A stretch of 51,431 nt of DNA from Bacteroidaceae bacterium (GCA_900772575.1 CAAHEN010000247.1:1-51431), one strand, 5' to 3'; counted from the first letter of the stretch, positions 7,155 through 16,274 are shown. Numbers and translations: made by a program. The notes: generated by a model from the sequence alone, not told the origin.

Positions 7155-8777
7155 TCAACCTCTGCCATTATAGAGTTGCTCACGCAATGCGTGGATATGT
7201 TCATCGTGGACATAGTCTTCATAGCTCATCATCTTATCGATGGTGCCGTGAGGCGTCAGCTCAATGATGCGATTGGCCACCGTGTTGATGAACTCATGGT
7301 CATGGCTGGCGAAAAGGACATTGCCGCGATAAAGTTTCAGGTTGTTGTTGAAGGCCTGTATGCTCTCCATGTCCAAGTGATTGGTCGGGGTGTCGAGAAT
7401 GAGGCAGTTGGCATTGCGGAGCTGCATACGGGCTATCATGAGACGCATCTTCTCCCCACCGGAAAGTACGTTGACTTTTTTCTGGATATCTTCGTCTTTG
7501 AAAAGCATGCGTCCAAGAAACGCCTTGAAATAGACGTCATTGCCCTCTCCGTATTGACTGAGCCAAGTGAGCATGTCATAGTCTGTATTGAAGAAAGCAG
7601 TGTTGTCGAGGGGCAGATAGGCGGTTGTGATCGTGACGCCCCATTTGTAGCTTCCCGCCAAAGGCTCGGCATTGCCGTTGATGATCTCGAAAAGCGCCGT
7701 CATGGCACGGGGGTCATGGCTGAGAAACACGATCTTGTCATCCTTCTCGACCGTGAAGTTGAGGCCGGAGAAGAGTACCGTGCCATCCTCTGTGGCGGCC
7801 TTGAGGTCATTAACCTCGAGTATCTGGTTGCCAGGCTCCCGCTCCATTTGGAAGACGATGCCCGGATAACGGCGTGTCGATGGGCGGATTTCCTCGACGT
7901 TGAGGCGTTCGAGCATCTTCTTTCGGCTGGTCGTCTGGCGGCTCTTGGCCACATTGGCAGAGAAACGACGGATGAACTCTTCAAGTTCCTTTTTCTTTTC
8001 CTCTGCCTTCTGCCGTTGGTTCTGTGCCTGGCGCAGGGCGAGCTGTGACGACTCGTACCAGAACGAGTAGTTGCCCGAGAAGAGGGTGACCTTGCCATAA
8101 TCAATGTCCACTGTGTGGGTACACACTTGATCGAGAAAATGGCGGTCATGGCTGACGACGAGCACCGTGTGTTCGAAGTTGCCCAAGTAGTCCTCAAGCC
8201 ATTCTACTGTCTCCAAGTCCAAGTCATTGGTAGGTTCGTCAAGGAGCAGGTTGTCCGGTTCGCCGAAAAGAGCGCGTGCCAGCATGACACGCACCTTCTG
8301 CTTACCGGAGAGCTCACCCATCAGTTTCTGGTGAAGTGCCTCTGGAATGCCCAACCCGGAAAGCAGTGTGGCAGCGTCATTCTCAGCCGTATACCCACCC
8401 ATGTTCGCGAACTTGTCCTCAAGTTCGGCCACCTTGATGCCGTCTTCGTCGTTGAAGTCTGGCTTGGCGTAGAGCGCGTCACGCTCCTGCATGATGCCCC
8501 AGAGCACCGTGTGGCCCATAAGCACCGTGTTGAGCACCGTGTCCGCATCGTGCTTGAAGTGATCCTGGGAAAGTACAGACAGGCGCTCACCGGGCCCCAT
8601 GTCAACACGCCCCTTGGTGGGCTCAAGCTCACCGGATATGGCACGGAGAAGCGTCGACTTTCCAGCACCGTTGGCACCGATGATACCGTATATGTTGCCG
8701 TTAGTGAACTTCATGTTGACGTCTTGGTAAAGAACGCGTTTGCCAAACTGAATGGCAAGGTTGGAGACTGTGATCAT
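7155..8777 (-). CDS. ABC-F family ATPase (YbiT-like) with degenerate second ATPase site
   Basis: ABC-F proteins carry two nucleotide-binding domains on one chain and act on ribosomes; they are not transporters. The 540 residues include a complete first domain: Walker A GANGAGKST (34-42), signature LSGKQ (156-160), Walker B DE (180-181) and SHD at 209-211. A charged linker (about 245-300) follows. The second domain keeps the signature LSGGE (438-442) and TNHLD, but the Walker A position reads FLSHDPRAMTA (351-361) and the Walker B glutamate is Thr463. The overall pattern is closest to YbiT. A specific resistance role cannot be inferred. Confidence 0.9.
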   Translation of the reverse strand: MITVSNLAIQFGKRVLYQDVNMKFTNGNIYGIIGANGAGKSTLLRAISGELEPTKGRVDMGPGERLSVLSQDHFKHDADTVLNTVLMGHTVLWGIMQERDALYAKPDFNDEDGIKVAELEDKFANMGGYTAENDAATLLSGLGIPEALHQKLMGELSGKQKVRVMLARALFGEPDNLLLDEPTNDLDLETVEWLEDYLGNFEHTVLVVSHDRHFLDQVCTHTVDIDYGKVTLFSGNYSFWYESSQLALRQAQNQRQKAEEKKKELEEFIRRFSANVAKSRQTTSRKKMLERLNVEEIRPSTRRYPGIVFQMEREPGNQILEVNDLKAATEDGTVLFSGLNFTVEKDDKIVFLSHDPRAMTALFEIINGNAEPLAGSYKWGVTITTAYLPLDNTAFFNTDYDMLTWLSQYGEGNDVYFKAFLGRMLFKDEDIQKKVNVLSGGEKMRLMIARMQLRNANCLILDTPTNHLDMESIQAFNNNLKLYRGNVLFASHDHEFINTVANRIIELTPHGTIDKMMSYEDYVHDEHIHALREQLYNGRG

Positions 8778-8858
8778 CTTATCTTTATATGTACGGAATG
8801 ACTTAGAATATACTTATATGTGAACGGCATAAGCCCTGCCTATGCCGTTTTGCGGCGG

Positions 8859-8866
8859 CAAAGTTA
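8859..8866 (-). promoter_or_regulatory. Promoter of ABC-F operon (-7 TAACTTTG)
   Basis: TAACTTTG on the minus strand matches the -7 consensus. The leader of about 75 nt contains an 8-bp hairpin (arms ACGGCATA and TATGCCGT, about 8824-8850). Confidence 0.55.
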
Positions 8867-8982
8867 CGCATTTTTAGCGGAATGGCCCAACAAAACAGCC
8901 AGTTGTCGCCGATAGGGCATGGTGCCTGGCCCCAATTCCACACTGCGGTTCTTTCGTGCCACACACGAAGAAGCGCCATTCT

Positions 8983-10023
8983 TCAGCGAACTGTGAAATC
9001 CATGATCAGCGGCAAGTGGTCGCTATACCCACCCAGATAGAATGGGCCGAGAAAAGTGCGGCGGGGTTTGACGCCGCCATGCACCTCGTCAGGACTGAGG
9101 AGAAATTGGGGAGCAAATATACGGCAGTCGCCGCGGCTCGCGAACATTCGGGCTGTGTGATCGAGCAGGTGGCCGCAGACCATGATCTGATCGAGCATGT
9201 TCCATTTGCCGCGATACTTGTACGAACCCGTGATACCGCTGTGTGCCCGCAGCCCGGCCGACAACACATAGAGGCGGTCAGTCCGAATCCCAGCGTCGGT
9301 AGCCGGCAGCGGCACAGCGCCGAGTGCGCGAGCGATGCTGGAATCCGTATACTCGTCATTGAAGTCGCCAAGTATGAGCAAGCGGCAGATACCGCGCACG
9401 CTGTGCAGGCTATCGGCCACACCGCGCAGTCGCAACGCAGCCTGGCTGCGCAACCGATGTGCGGCAGCTGTGCCCCCACGACGGCTGGGCATATGGCAGA
9501 CGATGACGTCGAGCGTATCGCCTGAAGGCAAGACACCACCGACATGGAGCAAGTCGCGTGTCGGACGTCCGTAGCGCTCATCTGTCGGAACAACGAAGCA
9601 TTCCGTCACGAAGGGGCTGAAGAGTTCGGGCTGGTATAGCAGGGCTACATCTATGCCGCGCACGTCGCGGCTGTGGGTGACGACATACCGGTACCCCAAA
9701 CGCCGCAGACGGGTGCGTTCACAAAGGTCACGCACGACACTGTCGTTCTCGACCTCGCAGAGCCCGACCAGCGCCAGCGGACTCTCACCACCCGCCGCCG
9801 CAATGACATGCCAGAGGCGCGACAGCTTAGTTGCATAGCGCATACCGTCCCACCGCTGCTCCCCATCCGGCAAAAAGGCGGTATCGTCAAAGCCGGCGTC
9901 ATGGCAAGTGTCGTAGAGATTCTCAACATTATAGGTCATGACGCGGAAACGGCCGGGCTGTGCCGCAGCGCTGGCCACAACACTGAGCACAAGCACGGAC
10001 AAGACGAGCACGGCCTTATTCAT
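8983..10023 (-). CDS. Secreted endonuclease/exonuclease/phosphatase-family hydrolase
   Basis: The protein has a signal peptide (about 1-21, ending ASAAA) followed by the EEP fold, a metal-dependent phosphodiester hydrolase. Family motifs appear in order: TYNVENLYD (Asn32, Glu34 as metal site), LCEVEND, CHMPSRRGG, GDFND, LDQIMV and SDHLPL with the catalytic Asp-His. Length (346) fits bacterial secreted EEP proteins. Substrate cannot be read from sequence: nucleic acid, a sugar phosphate or a phospholipid are all possible. The start of the gene overlaps the end of rlmH by 8 bases, so the two are translationally coupled. Confidence 0.85.
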   Translation of the reverse strand: MNKAVLVLSVLVLSVVASAAAQPGRFRVMTYNVENLYDTCHDAGFDDTAFLPDGEQRWDGMRYATKLSRLWHVIAAAGGESPLALVGLCEVENDSVVRDLCERTRLRRLGYRYVVTHSRDVRGIDVALLYQPELFSPFVTECFVVPTDERYGRPTRDLLHVGGVLPSGDTLDVIVCHMPSRRGGTAAAHRLRSQAALRLRGVADSLHSVRGICRLLILGDFNDEYTDSSIARALGAVPLPATDAGIRTDRLYVLSAGLRAHSGITGSYKYRGKWNMLDQIMVCGHLLDHTARMFASRGDCRIFAPQFLLSPDEVHGGVKPRRTFLGPFYLGGYSDHLPLIMDFTVR

Positions 10024-10489
10024 GGTGATAAGGTTCGCCGCGCAGGATGGTCATGGCCCTATAGCACTGTTCGATGAAAAAGAGGCGTACCATCTGGTGT
10101 GAGAATGTCATGCGTGAGAGCGACACTTTCTCACGGGCCAACGCATAGATGGGTGCCGAAAAGCCATAAGGCCCACCGACGACAAAAACCAGCCGGCGGA
10201 TTCCGCTGTGCTGGTTTTGCTCCAGATAGCGGGCAAACTCTATTGAGCGGAACTCTCGGCCACCTTCGTCGAGCAGCACCACACAATCGCCCTCGCGAAG
10301 GCACTTGCGGATAAGCTCGCCTTCGCGTTCCTTCTGCTGCTCGACGGTAAGGGCTTTCGTGTTCTTGAGCTCTGGAATGACGTCGACGGCAAAAGGGACA
10401 TAGTGCTTCAGCCGTGCGGTATAGTCGGCTATCAATGTGTCGAGCGCTGCCCCGACGGTCTTACCGACGACGATGAGTTGGATTTTCAT
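10016..10489 (-). CDS. rlmH: 23S rRNA (pseudouridine1915-N3)-methyltransferase
   Basis: RlmH methylates pseudouridine 1915 in helix 69 of 23S rRNA using SAM. The 157 residues match the SPOUT-class family in length and motifs: MKIQLIVVGKT at the start, LLDEGGREFRSIEFA in the middle, and the knotted SAM site VFVVGGPYGFS followed by LSRMTFSHQMVRLFFIEQCYRA. I chose the ATG at 10489 because it begins exactly at the family N-terminus. It overlaps the following EEP gene. Confidence 0.96.
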   Translation of the reverse strand: MKIQLIVVGKTVGAALDTLIADYTARLKHYVPFAVDVIPELKNTKALTVEQQKEREGELIRKCLREGDCVVLLDEGGREFRSIEFARYLEQNQHSGIRRLVFVVGGPYGFSAPIYALAREKVSLSRMTFSHQMVRLFFIEQCYRAMTILRGEPYHHE

Positions 10490-10684
10490 GTTTGTACTGT
10501 CTTTTTGGCGCGTTGTGCCCGAAGCCTGCCGCCAGGATACACCACAGGCAGTTTTCCAAAAGCGCCACATGGGGAAGGGGGTGTCAAAACCTGCGCTGGC
10601 CCGTGCTGCACCAGTTCTGACACGCCCCAGCCCGTGTGGCGTCTTGGGGAATTCACAGAGGCGACAGGCCGTCGCCCCGTTGTT

Positions 10685-11506
10685 TCATTTAGTTGTGGCG
10701 GTTGCCTTGCGCGTACGGCGTTTGGCGGCCTTGTCTGCGACTGGCTTGTCGAGTTTGACACCGGCCAGCTCTGGATCTATCATGATGCGGCCGCAGTATT
10801 CGCAGACAATGATCTTCTTGCGCATGCGGATATCGAGCTGCCGCTGGGGGGGGATTTTGTTGAAGCAGCCACCGCAGGCGTCGCGTTCCACGTAGACAAT
10901 GCCCAAACCATTGTGAGAATTGTTGCGGATTCGCTTGAAAGCGGCCAGCAATCGCGGCTCAATCGACATCTCAAGGGCCTTGGCCTTCTCGCGAAGTTTC
11001 TCCTCCTCGGCCTTGGTCTCTGCGGTAATCTCATCAAGTTCGGATTTCTTTACCTCAAGATCTGCGCGGCGGTCGGCCAGCATTTGTCCGCATTCGTCTA
11101 TCTCTGCCTTCTTGGCGTCTATTTCCCGCTGCGACTCGCCGATCTTCTTATTCTGGAGCTCCACTTCCAGTGACTGGAACTCAATCTCCTTCGAGAGCAT
11201 GTCATACTCGCGGTTGTTCTTCACGTCATTGAGCTGTTCCTTGTAGCGTGCCACGGCAGCCTCTGCATCGGCAATCTTGCCTTTCTTGTCCGCAATGTCG
11301 GCCCGGAGCGCCTCGATCTCATCGTTGTACTTGCCCATACGTGTCGTCAACCCCTCGATTTCGTCTTCCAAGTCGTTGACTTCCAATGGCAGTTCACCAC
11401 GCAGCGTCTTAATCTTGTCTATCTGCGAGAGCATCGTCTGCAATTGGTAGAGGTTTTTCAGTTTCTGCTCGACAGACATGTCGGCAGTTTCCTTTTTCGT
11501 AGCCAT
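10685..11506 (-). CDS. Coiled-coil protein with C-terminal C4 zinc ribbon (CT398-like)
   Basis: The 273 residues form a long antiparallel-type coiled coil (about 10-185) followed by a zinc ribbon with two CxxC knuckles (Cys211/214 and Cys235/238) and a basic Lys/Arg tail. This layout matches the DUF164/zf-RING_7 family found widely in bacteria, whose function is not settled; nucleic-acid or secretion-related roles have been suggested. It lies 44 bases after the Nif3-like gene, a pairing common in bacteria, so the two probably share an mRNA. Confidence 0.88.
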   Translation of the reverse strand: MATKKETADMSVEQKLKNLYQLQTMLSQIDKIKTLRGELPLEVNDLEDEIEGLTTRMGKYNDEIEALRADIADKKGKIADAEAAVARYKEQLNDVKNNREYDMLSKEIEFQSLEVELQNKKIGESQREIDAKKAEIDECGQMLADRRADLEVKKSELDEITAETKAEEEKLREKAKALEMSIEPRLLAAFKRIRNNSHNGLGIVYVERDACGGCFNKIPPQRQLDIRMRKKIIVCEYCGRIMIDPELAGVKLDKPVADKAAKRRTRKATATTK

Positions 11507-11550
11507 AGTGATATATAGTTATATGAGTTTGTTGTTTCAGATAAGGACTG

Positions 11551-12336
11551 TCAGCACATATACCTTATCGGATTCGTGCAGACGTCTGTTTGGCAGATGC
11601 GCAGATCCGGGAGGGCCGCTTTCAGTATGTCGTGCATGAGGCCGACGGTGAACTGCTCACTCTGATAGTGGCCAAGTACGCCTATCCAGACGTCATTCTC
11701 GTAGCCGAAGTAGCGGTGATAGCCCATCTCTCCGGTCAAGAACACGTCGGCACCCTGCGCCACTGCCGTATCCAGCAGGAAGTCCCCTGCCCCACCGCAG
11801 AGAGCGATGCGCCGCACTGGCCGCGCCGGCCCGTCATTGTGCATCAGGCAGGCCACGCCAAAGGCTGTCTTTGCCCGCTTCAGAAAATCCAACGGAGCGA
11901 GTGCTGCCGGCAACTTTCCAATCAGGCCACTACCGCTCTGTCCGTCCGGTGCTGCCTGCAAGAAATCTGGCTGAGTGAGCCCTAGCCGCTCTGCCATGCG
12001 CCAATTGACGCCGCCTCGCGCATTGTCCAGATTGGTGTGGGCCGCATAGACCGTGACACCGGCAGCAATCGCCCTTCGCAGACACCGCGTGACGAGTGTA
12101 GACTCATCGACACACTTGACACCACGGAAGAGCAACGGGTGGTGTGACACGACCACATTGCAATGCCGACTCACGGCCTCATCGATGATGGCCTCTGTGA
12201 CGTCCAGACACAATAAGACCCCTGACACATCTTCCGCCCCTGTTAATCCTATCTGCAAGCCCGCATTGTCATAACTTTCTTGCAGCGGCAGAGGCGCGAA
12301 CCGTTCAAGGGCCGCAGCGACTTCCTTTATTTTCAT
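11551..12336 (-). CDS. Nif3-like dinuclear metal centre protein
   Basis: Nif3/YbgI proteins form a toroidal hexamer with two metal ions per subunit and are sometimes annotated as GTP cyclohydrolase I type 2, which remains uncertain. Visible ligand motifs are VVSHHPLLF (His65, His66), AAHTNLDNARGG and a C-terminal GHYQSEQ. I chose the ATG at 12336 (MKIKEVAAAL, 261 residues), the normal N-terminus. The length is that of the short YbgI form, without the PII-like insert of longer homologues. A promoter-like box lies 475 bases upstream, so the leader may be very long. Confidence 0.9.
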   Translation of the reverse strand: MKIKEVAAALERFAPLPLQESYDNAGLQIGLTGAEDVSGVLLCLDVTEAIIDEAVSRHCNVVVSHHPLLFRGVKCVDESTLVTRCLRRAIAAGVTVYAAHTNLDNARGGVNWRMAERLGLTQPDFLQAAPDGQSGSGLIGKLPAALAPLDFLKRAKTAFGVACLMHNDGPARPVRRIALCGGAGDFLLDTAVAQGADVFLTGEMGYHRYFGYENDVWIGVLGHYQSEQFTVGLMHDILKAALPDLRICQTDVCTNPIRYMC

Positions 12337-12525
12337 TTGATTTTCGTAGAGATACGGGTGCAAAGATACAAAGATTTTTCTTGCCGAAGCGACGACCAGT
12401 CGTAAAATCTCATCTGGACCAAGAAGCGGAAGGCACTTCAGGAAGCGTAAGGTGCAATCTATGCCGTTCCAGTATCCGCGACCCCATGAGCAATGCCCCA
12501 CCACACGTGCCATGATGATGGCTCC

Positions 12526-12694
12526 AACCCGCTATAAAGATAATGCGCATTCACCAGTCGGTTCACTTTCTTGCCCCAATCGCCTCACCTGCGCCTTAAC
12601 CTATTTAACTTTCGACCGAGATTCACGTGTTAAAATGGAGCTCTGGAAAAACCACCCTAGGGGAAATTTGAATTAGCTCAGAGCAAATTTTTCC
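12526..12694 (-). repeat. Dispersed intergenic repeat, copy B
   Basis: Read on the minus strand, this copy aligns block by block with 76-240 on the plus strand. The best conserved blocks are GCTCTGAGCTAATTC, TTAAATAGGTTAAGGCG and AAGAAAGTGAACCGACTGGTG. It lies within the predicted leader of the Nif3-like gene. Confidence 0.6.
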
Positions 12695-12810
12695 GGGCCC
12701 TAGGGAAGTTTCGCCAAAAGCCGGGGTATTTTTCCGCCATATACCGACAAAACGGGTACCCATAGGGTACGGAAAAAGGCCATCCCGCAGGATAGCCATT
12801 TCCTCTGTTG

Positions 12811-12818
12811 CAAATATA
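12811..12818 (-). promoter_or_regulatory. Promoter-like -7 box TATATTTG
   Basis: TATATTTG on the minus strand matches TAnnTTTG, with CTTG about 20 bases upstream. Transcription from here would run through repeat copy B into the Nif3-like gene. Confidence 0.5.
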
Positions 12819-12971
12819 CGATTTCTGGGCGACAAATGCAAGCTGTGTTAAAGTCGATTTTTTCGTGTATGGTGCGCCCATTTTTCAAGGAAAGAGGCTA
12901 CAGCCTAAGTTCATTGTCCCATCCTTTCCACCGGGAGACTGGCACACAGACGCTGTTATGGGAACAAACGG

Positions 12972-13964
12972 TCAAGGTGCTGTCTTTACCAGCTGAATGT
13001 CGGTCGCAATCTTAAAATTCAGTACCCACGTTTGCATGGACGCCAGTAAGAACTGAATGGCCAAGGCGACAGTGCCAGCGATGAAACTGATGGCTGGGAC
13101 ATATCCCGGAATGCCAGTTGGATTTTCCGTGGCCAGGTTCACAGCATCAGCGGCGAACGAAAGCGGAAATGTCGCATAGGGCATGGCCAGAATGAGCCCC
13201 GATGCCATCAAGGGCATGGCCGTCAGCAGCAACAGGACAAAATATCCGCCGAAATGTCGGAAACCTACCCTGCTATCGGTCGTCAGGGAGGTGCCTAGCG
13301 ACTGCCCCATGAGGTATGAATAGCGACCGGCCATGAACAGCGTCTGCACGATGAGAAGCAGAGGTACGAGCAAGAGGGCCAAATAGTGGATATGCGTAAA
13401 GAAGGCGATAGCCCCTCCCGCCACAATCAGCACGAGCATGACAACCGCCACGATGAGATTGAAAACAAAATGCCGCAAACTGTATCGCCACAGGGCTCCC
13501 GCCCCAAGCCACGCGCGCGCTGAAGGCTGGTTCCGCTCCGCATAAGTGGCGAACTGCAGCCATAATGCTCCGCGAAACAGACTGTAGCATACTGCCGCGA
13601 TGACAACCGAGACGGCAAACAGAAGATAATCGTCCAACTGTGGCCGGAAAACATGCCATACCTCGGCCCGTGAAAGTCCAGACTCCAGATAGAGCAATGC
13701 CGGCGCGATGTGCTGTGCATAAAAGCGAACCAGTAGCCAGACAGGAAACATCACACCGGCCCCAGCGACCAAGGCTGGCCAAGACAGACTGCGCAAATAT
13801 GGGCCAGCGTTTAATGCGAAGATGCGCCAACCGTCCTTGAGGCACGCACGTATGCCCCGAGTGCATGTTATTGGGGCAACGACGTCGGCTGTGGACTGGC
13901 CAACAGTTTCCTCTGTCTCGATGATGGAGCCCTCAGGAGCTATTGTCTGAGCATTTTTTTCCAT
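12972..13964 (-). CDS. Multi-pass membrane protein of unknown function
   Basis: The 330-residue protein has a polar N-terminus (about 1-55) followed by about six hydrophobic segments, including one rich in Val/Leu/Ile/Ala after FNLIVAVVMLVLIVAGG. I do not recognise a named family; it resembles general integral membrane proteins without an enzyme motif. I chose the ATG at 13964 (MEKNAQTIAPEG), which lies about 24 nt after the predicted transcription start and avoids overlap with the divergent gene. Confidence 0.75.
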   Translation of the reverse strand: MEKNAQTIAPEGSIIETEETVGQSTADVVAPITCTRGIRACLKDGWRIFALNAGPYLRSLSWPALVAGAGVMFPVWLLVRFYAQHIAPALLYLESGLSRAEVWHVFRPQLDDYLLFAVSVVIAAVCYSLFRGALWLQFATYAERNQPSARAWLGAGALWRYSLRHFVFNLIVAVVMLVLIVAGGAIAFFTHIHYLALLLVPLLLIVQTLFMAGRYSYLMGQSLGTSLTTDSRVGFRHFGGYFVLLLLTAMPLMASGLILAMPYATFPLSFAADAVNLATENPTGIPGYVPAISFIAGTVALAIQFLLASMQTWVLNFKIATDIQLVKTAP

Positions 13965-13994
13965 TGTATAGCTTTGATTTTTCCGTGATCCGAG

Positions 13995-14002
13995 CAAAGG
14001 TA
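13995..14002 (-). promoter_or_regulatory. Promoter of the membrane protein gene (-7 TACCTTTG)
   Basis: TACCTTTG on the minus strand matches the -7 consensus and lies 30 bases before the start codon at 13964. Confidence 0.6.
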
Positions 14003-14015
14003 AGCATTTAATCCC

Positions 14016-14023
14016 TAACTTTG
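14016..14023 (+). promoter_or_regulatory. Promoter of the oxidoreductase gene (-7 TAACTTTG), possibly leaderless
   Basis: TAACTTTG ends only 5 bases before the ATG at 14029. Since transcription in Bacteroidota usually begins a few bases past this box, the mRNA would start at or next to the start codon. Confidence 0.55.
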
Positions 14024-14028
14024 CTCCT

Positions 14029-15018
14029 ATGACAGAGAACTTAACAGTACGTTGGGGCTTCATCGGCTGCGGTGAAGTGACCGAGAAAAAAAGCGGACCG
14101 GCATTTTCCGCCATTGCCGGTTCCAGCGTCGTGGCCGTCATGAGCCGTAATAAGGACAAGGCCCGTTCTTACGCTGAGCGGCATGGCATAGCGCACTGGT
14201 ACGATGACGCCCAGCGGCTTATCGACGACCCGGACGTCAATGCCATCTATATAGCCACGCCACCGTCGACCCATGCCACCTATGCCATTATGGCCATGAA
14301 GAGTGGAAAGGCCGTTTATATTGAGAAACCGATGGCTTCGAATTATGAAGACTGCTGCCGCATCAACCGCATCGCGGAGAAGACGCACATACCATGCTTC
14401 GTGGCCTACTACAGACGCTATCTCCCATACTTCCAAAAGGTGGCACAGATCGTGTCCGAGGGAACGATTGGGCACGTGCTGAATGTCCAAATCCGCTTTG
14501 CAGTCCCGCCACGCGATCTGGACTACAACCGTACCAACCTGCCCTGGCGGGTGCAACCGGACATTGCAGGTGGCGGATACTTCTACGATTTGGCACCGCA
14601 TCAGATAGACTTGCTCCAGCAAATGTTTGGTCCTATCATCGAGGCGGAAGGCTACACAGCAAACCGTGGCGGCCTATATGCCACAGAGGACACGGTCAGC
14701 GCCTGCTTCCGCTTCGGGAACGGACTGCCCGGCTCGGGCTCTTGGTGTTTTGTGGCCCATGAGAGCGCCAAAGAGGATCGCATCGAGATCATTGGAGACA
14801 AGGGCGTCCTCAATTTCTCTGTGTTCACGTATGAGCCCATTCGTCTCCAGACCGGCAATGGCTGCCAGGAAATTTCCATAGCCAATCCCCCATACGTCCA
14901 ATTGCCACTGATCAAGCAAGTTGTCGAGCACCTACAGAACAAGGCCGTATGCAAATGCGATTGCGTCAGCGCCACACCGGTCAATTGGGTAGTGGACCGT
15001 ATCCTTGGAAAGTTGTGA
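14029..15018 (+). CDS. Gfo/Idh/MocA-family NAD(P)-dependent oxidoreductase
   Basis: Members oxidise or reduce sugars and sugar derivatives. The Rossmann N-terminus shows VRWGFIGCGEVTE (the GxGxxx nucleotide loop), the conserved EKP is at 99-101 (YIEKPMA), and the C-terminal domain carries GGGYFYDLAPHQIDLL, whose His is the usual catalytic residue. The 329 residues fit the family. The ATG at 14029 must be the start because the first Rossmann strand begins at residue 7. Substrate cannot be predicted from context; the next gene is a DUF4421 protein, 31 bases on. Confidence 0.92.
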   Translation: MTENLTVRWGFIGCGEVTEKKSGPAFSAIAGSSVVAVMSRNKDKARSYAERHGIAHWYDDAQRLIDDPDVNAIYIATPPSTHATYAIMAMKSGKAVYIEKPMASNYEDCCRINRIAEKTHIPCFVAYYRRYLPYFQKVAQIVSEGTIGHVLNVQIRFAVPPRDLDYNRTNLPWRVQPDIAGGGYFYDLAPHQIDLLQQMFGPIIEAEGYTANRGGLYATEDTVSACFRFGNGLPGSGSWCFVAHESAKEDRIEIIGDKGVLNFSVFTYEPIRLQTGNGCQEISIANPPYVQLPLIKQVVEHLQNKAVCKCDCVSATPVNWVVDRILGKL

Positions 15019-15049
15019 GACCGTAACTGGAACATTCGCTCTCCCGGAT

Positions 15050-16267
15050 ATGCATAAAAACAACAGTGCACGGACTGTGCTTCTCCTACTGCTACAGGTG
15101 GCGTACATGCTATCTGGCATATCGACGGCTACTGCATCCAGGGAATTGATGTCACATGGGCATCCCGTGCAAGCCGCACCGGCCAATATCGCCGGCGACA
15201 CACTCCAGATGGCACACGACAGCCTCAGCACGGAGACCACAAAAGTGAAAATCAAGCGGGCTGGAAACTGGATCAAGCGCTTTGTCAGGAACTTCGATGA
15301 TTATGACACAAACTACATTGCCCCCAATTACTACAACTACACAGCCATGTTGCAGAATACGAACTTCTACCAGTTGTATTTTCTGCAAGGCACCGATGCC
15401 AGCGGACACCGGCAGATACTCCAAATCTCACCATCGCCATCGTTCAAAATCGGTCCATATTTCGGTTGGCGCTGGCTTTTCTTGGGCTACACATTTGATG
15501 TCATTCACCCCCGTGCCGCCGTAAAAACAACGGAATTCAACCTCAGTCTTTACAGCAGTATGCTGGGATTTGACTTCGTTCGCATAAGCAATACGGGAGA
15601 TTTCACGATCCAGAGAGTTACAGGGTTCAGCGACAATATATCGGAAGCCGTAAAGAAAAAAGAGTTCTCCGGCATGGACGCATATACCCTGGGAGCCAAT
15701 GTCTACTACGTCTTCAACCATCGGCACTTCTCCTATCCGGCGGCCTATGCCCAGAGTACAGTGCAGCGAAAGAGCTGTGGCTCATGGATGCTTGGACTGA
15801 GCTACTCCAAACAGCGCATAAACTTTGACTACACAAGGCTGCCTTCACCGCTCATCACCCCCGAAACCGGTGAAGACGGAACGACACCACTGATCGACGA
15901 GCTGAAAATCAGCCAGATCAATTACAACAGCTTTAGCGTCAGCGGCGGATATGCCTACAACTGGGTACCTAGGCGCAACTGCCTGCTGTCAATATCCATG
16001 ATGCCCTCCATCGGATTCAAACGGGCACATGGTGAGCGGCTGAGCGGACAGTCCATCTGGCTTAATGTCCGGAACCTGAATTTCGATTTTGTCGGACGCG
16101 CCGGTTTTGTGTGGAATAACACACGCTACTTCGCCGGTATCTCTGCCGTGACCCACCTTTATGATTATCAGAAAGACAGCTATTCCATGAAGAACCTGAT
16201 CAATTACATCAATGTCTATGCCGGATTCACATTCAACAAGAAGAGGCAATACCACAACCGCAAGTAA
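15050..16267 (+). CDS. DUF4421 family exported protein
   Basis: The 405-residue protein starts with a signal peptide (hydrophobic stretch ARTVLLLLLQVAYML at about 7-21). The rest is rich in alternating aromatic and polar strands and ends with a strand pattern typical of outer-membrane beta-barrels (YINVYAGFTF). It matches DUF4421, a Bacteroidota family of unknown role. I chose the ATG at 15050 (MHKNNSART), 31 bases past the oxidoreductase stop. It is 7 bases from the next gene, so the run is an operon. Confidence 0.82.
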   Translation: MHKNNSARTVLLLLLQVAYMLSGISTATASRELMSHGHPVQAAPANIAGDTLQMAHDSLSTETTKVKIKRAGNWIKRFVRNFDDYDTNYIAPNYYNYTAMLQNTNFYQLYFLQGTDASGHRQILQISPSPSFKIGPYFGWRWLFLGYTFDVIHPRAAVKTTEFNLSLYSSMLGFDFVRISNTGDFTIQRVTGFSDNISEAVKKKEFSGMDAYTLGANVYYVFNHRHFSYPAAYAQSTVQRKSCGSWMLGLSYSKQRINFDYTRLPSPLITPETGEDGTTPLIDELKISQINYNSFSVSGGYAYNWVPRRNCLLSISMMPSIGFKRAHGERLSGQSIWLNVRNLNFDFVGRAGFVWNNTRYFAGISAVTHLYDYQKDSYSMKNLINYINVYAGFTFNKKRQYHNRK

Positions 16268-16274
16268 AACGCAC

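Larger units (their letters stand above)
12337..12971. other. Non-coding region with repeat copy B
   Basis: No credible gene is seen in this stretch of over 600 bases; the short open frames are not protein-like. It contains a promoter-like box at 12811-12818 (minus), repeat copy B (12526-12694), the inverted repeat TACCC-ATA-GGGTA near 12760 and two CCTAGGG-type palindromes. It separates the Nif3-like gene from a membrane protein gene. Confidence 0.6.

Noticed and set aside
7137..8048. Long open frame (303 codons) on the plus strand opposite the ABC-F gene
   Set aside because: It lies wholly antisense to a well-conserved gene, has no family motif, and mirrors the codon bias of the real gene.
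12623..12888. Three short overlapping minus-strand frames in the non-coding region
   Set aside because: They overlap one another in different frames across palindromes and the repeat, with no protein-like pattern.
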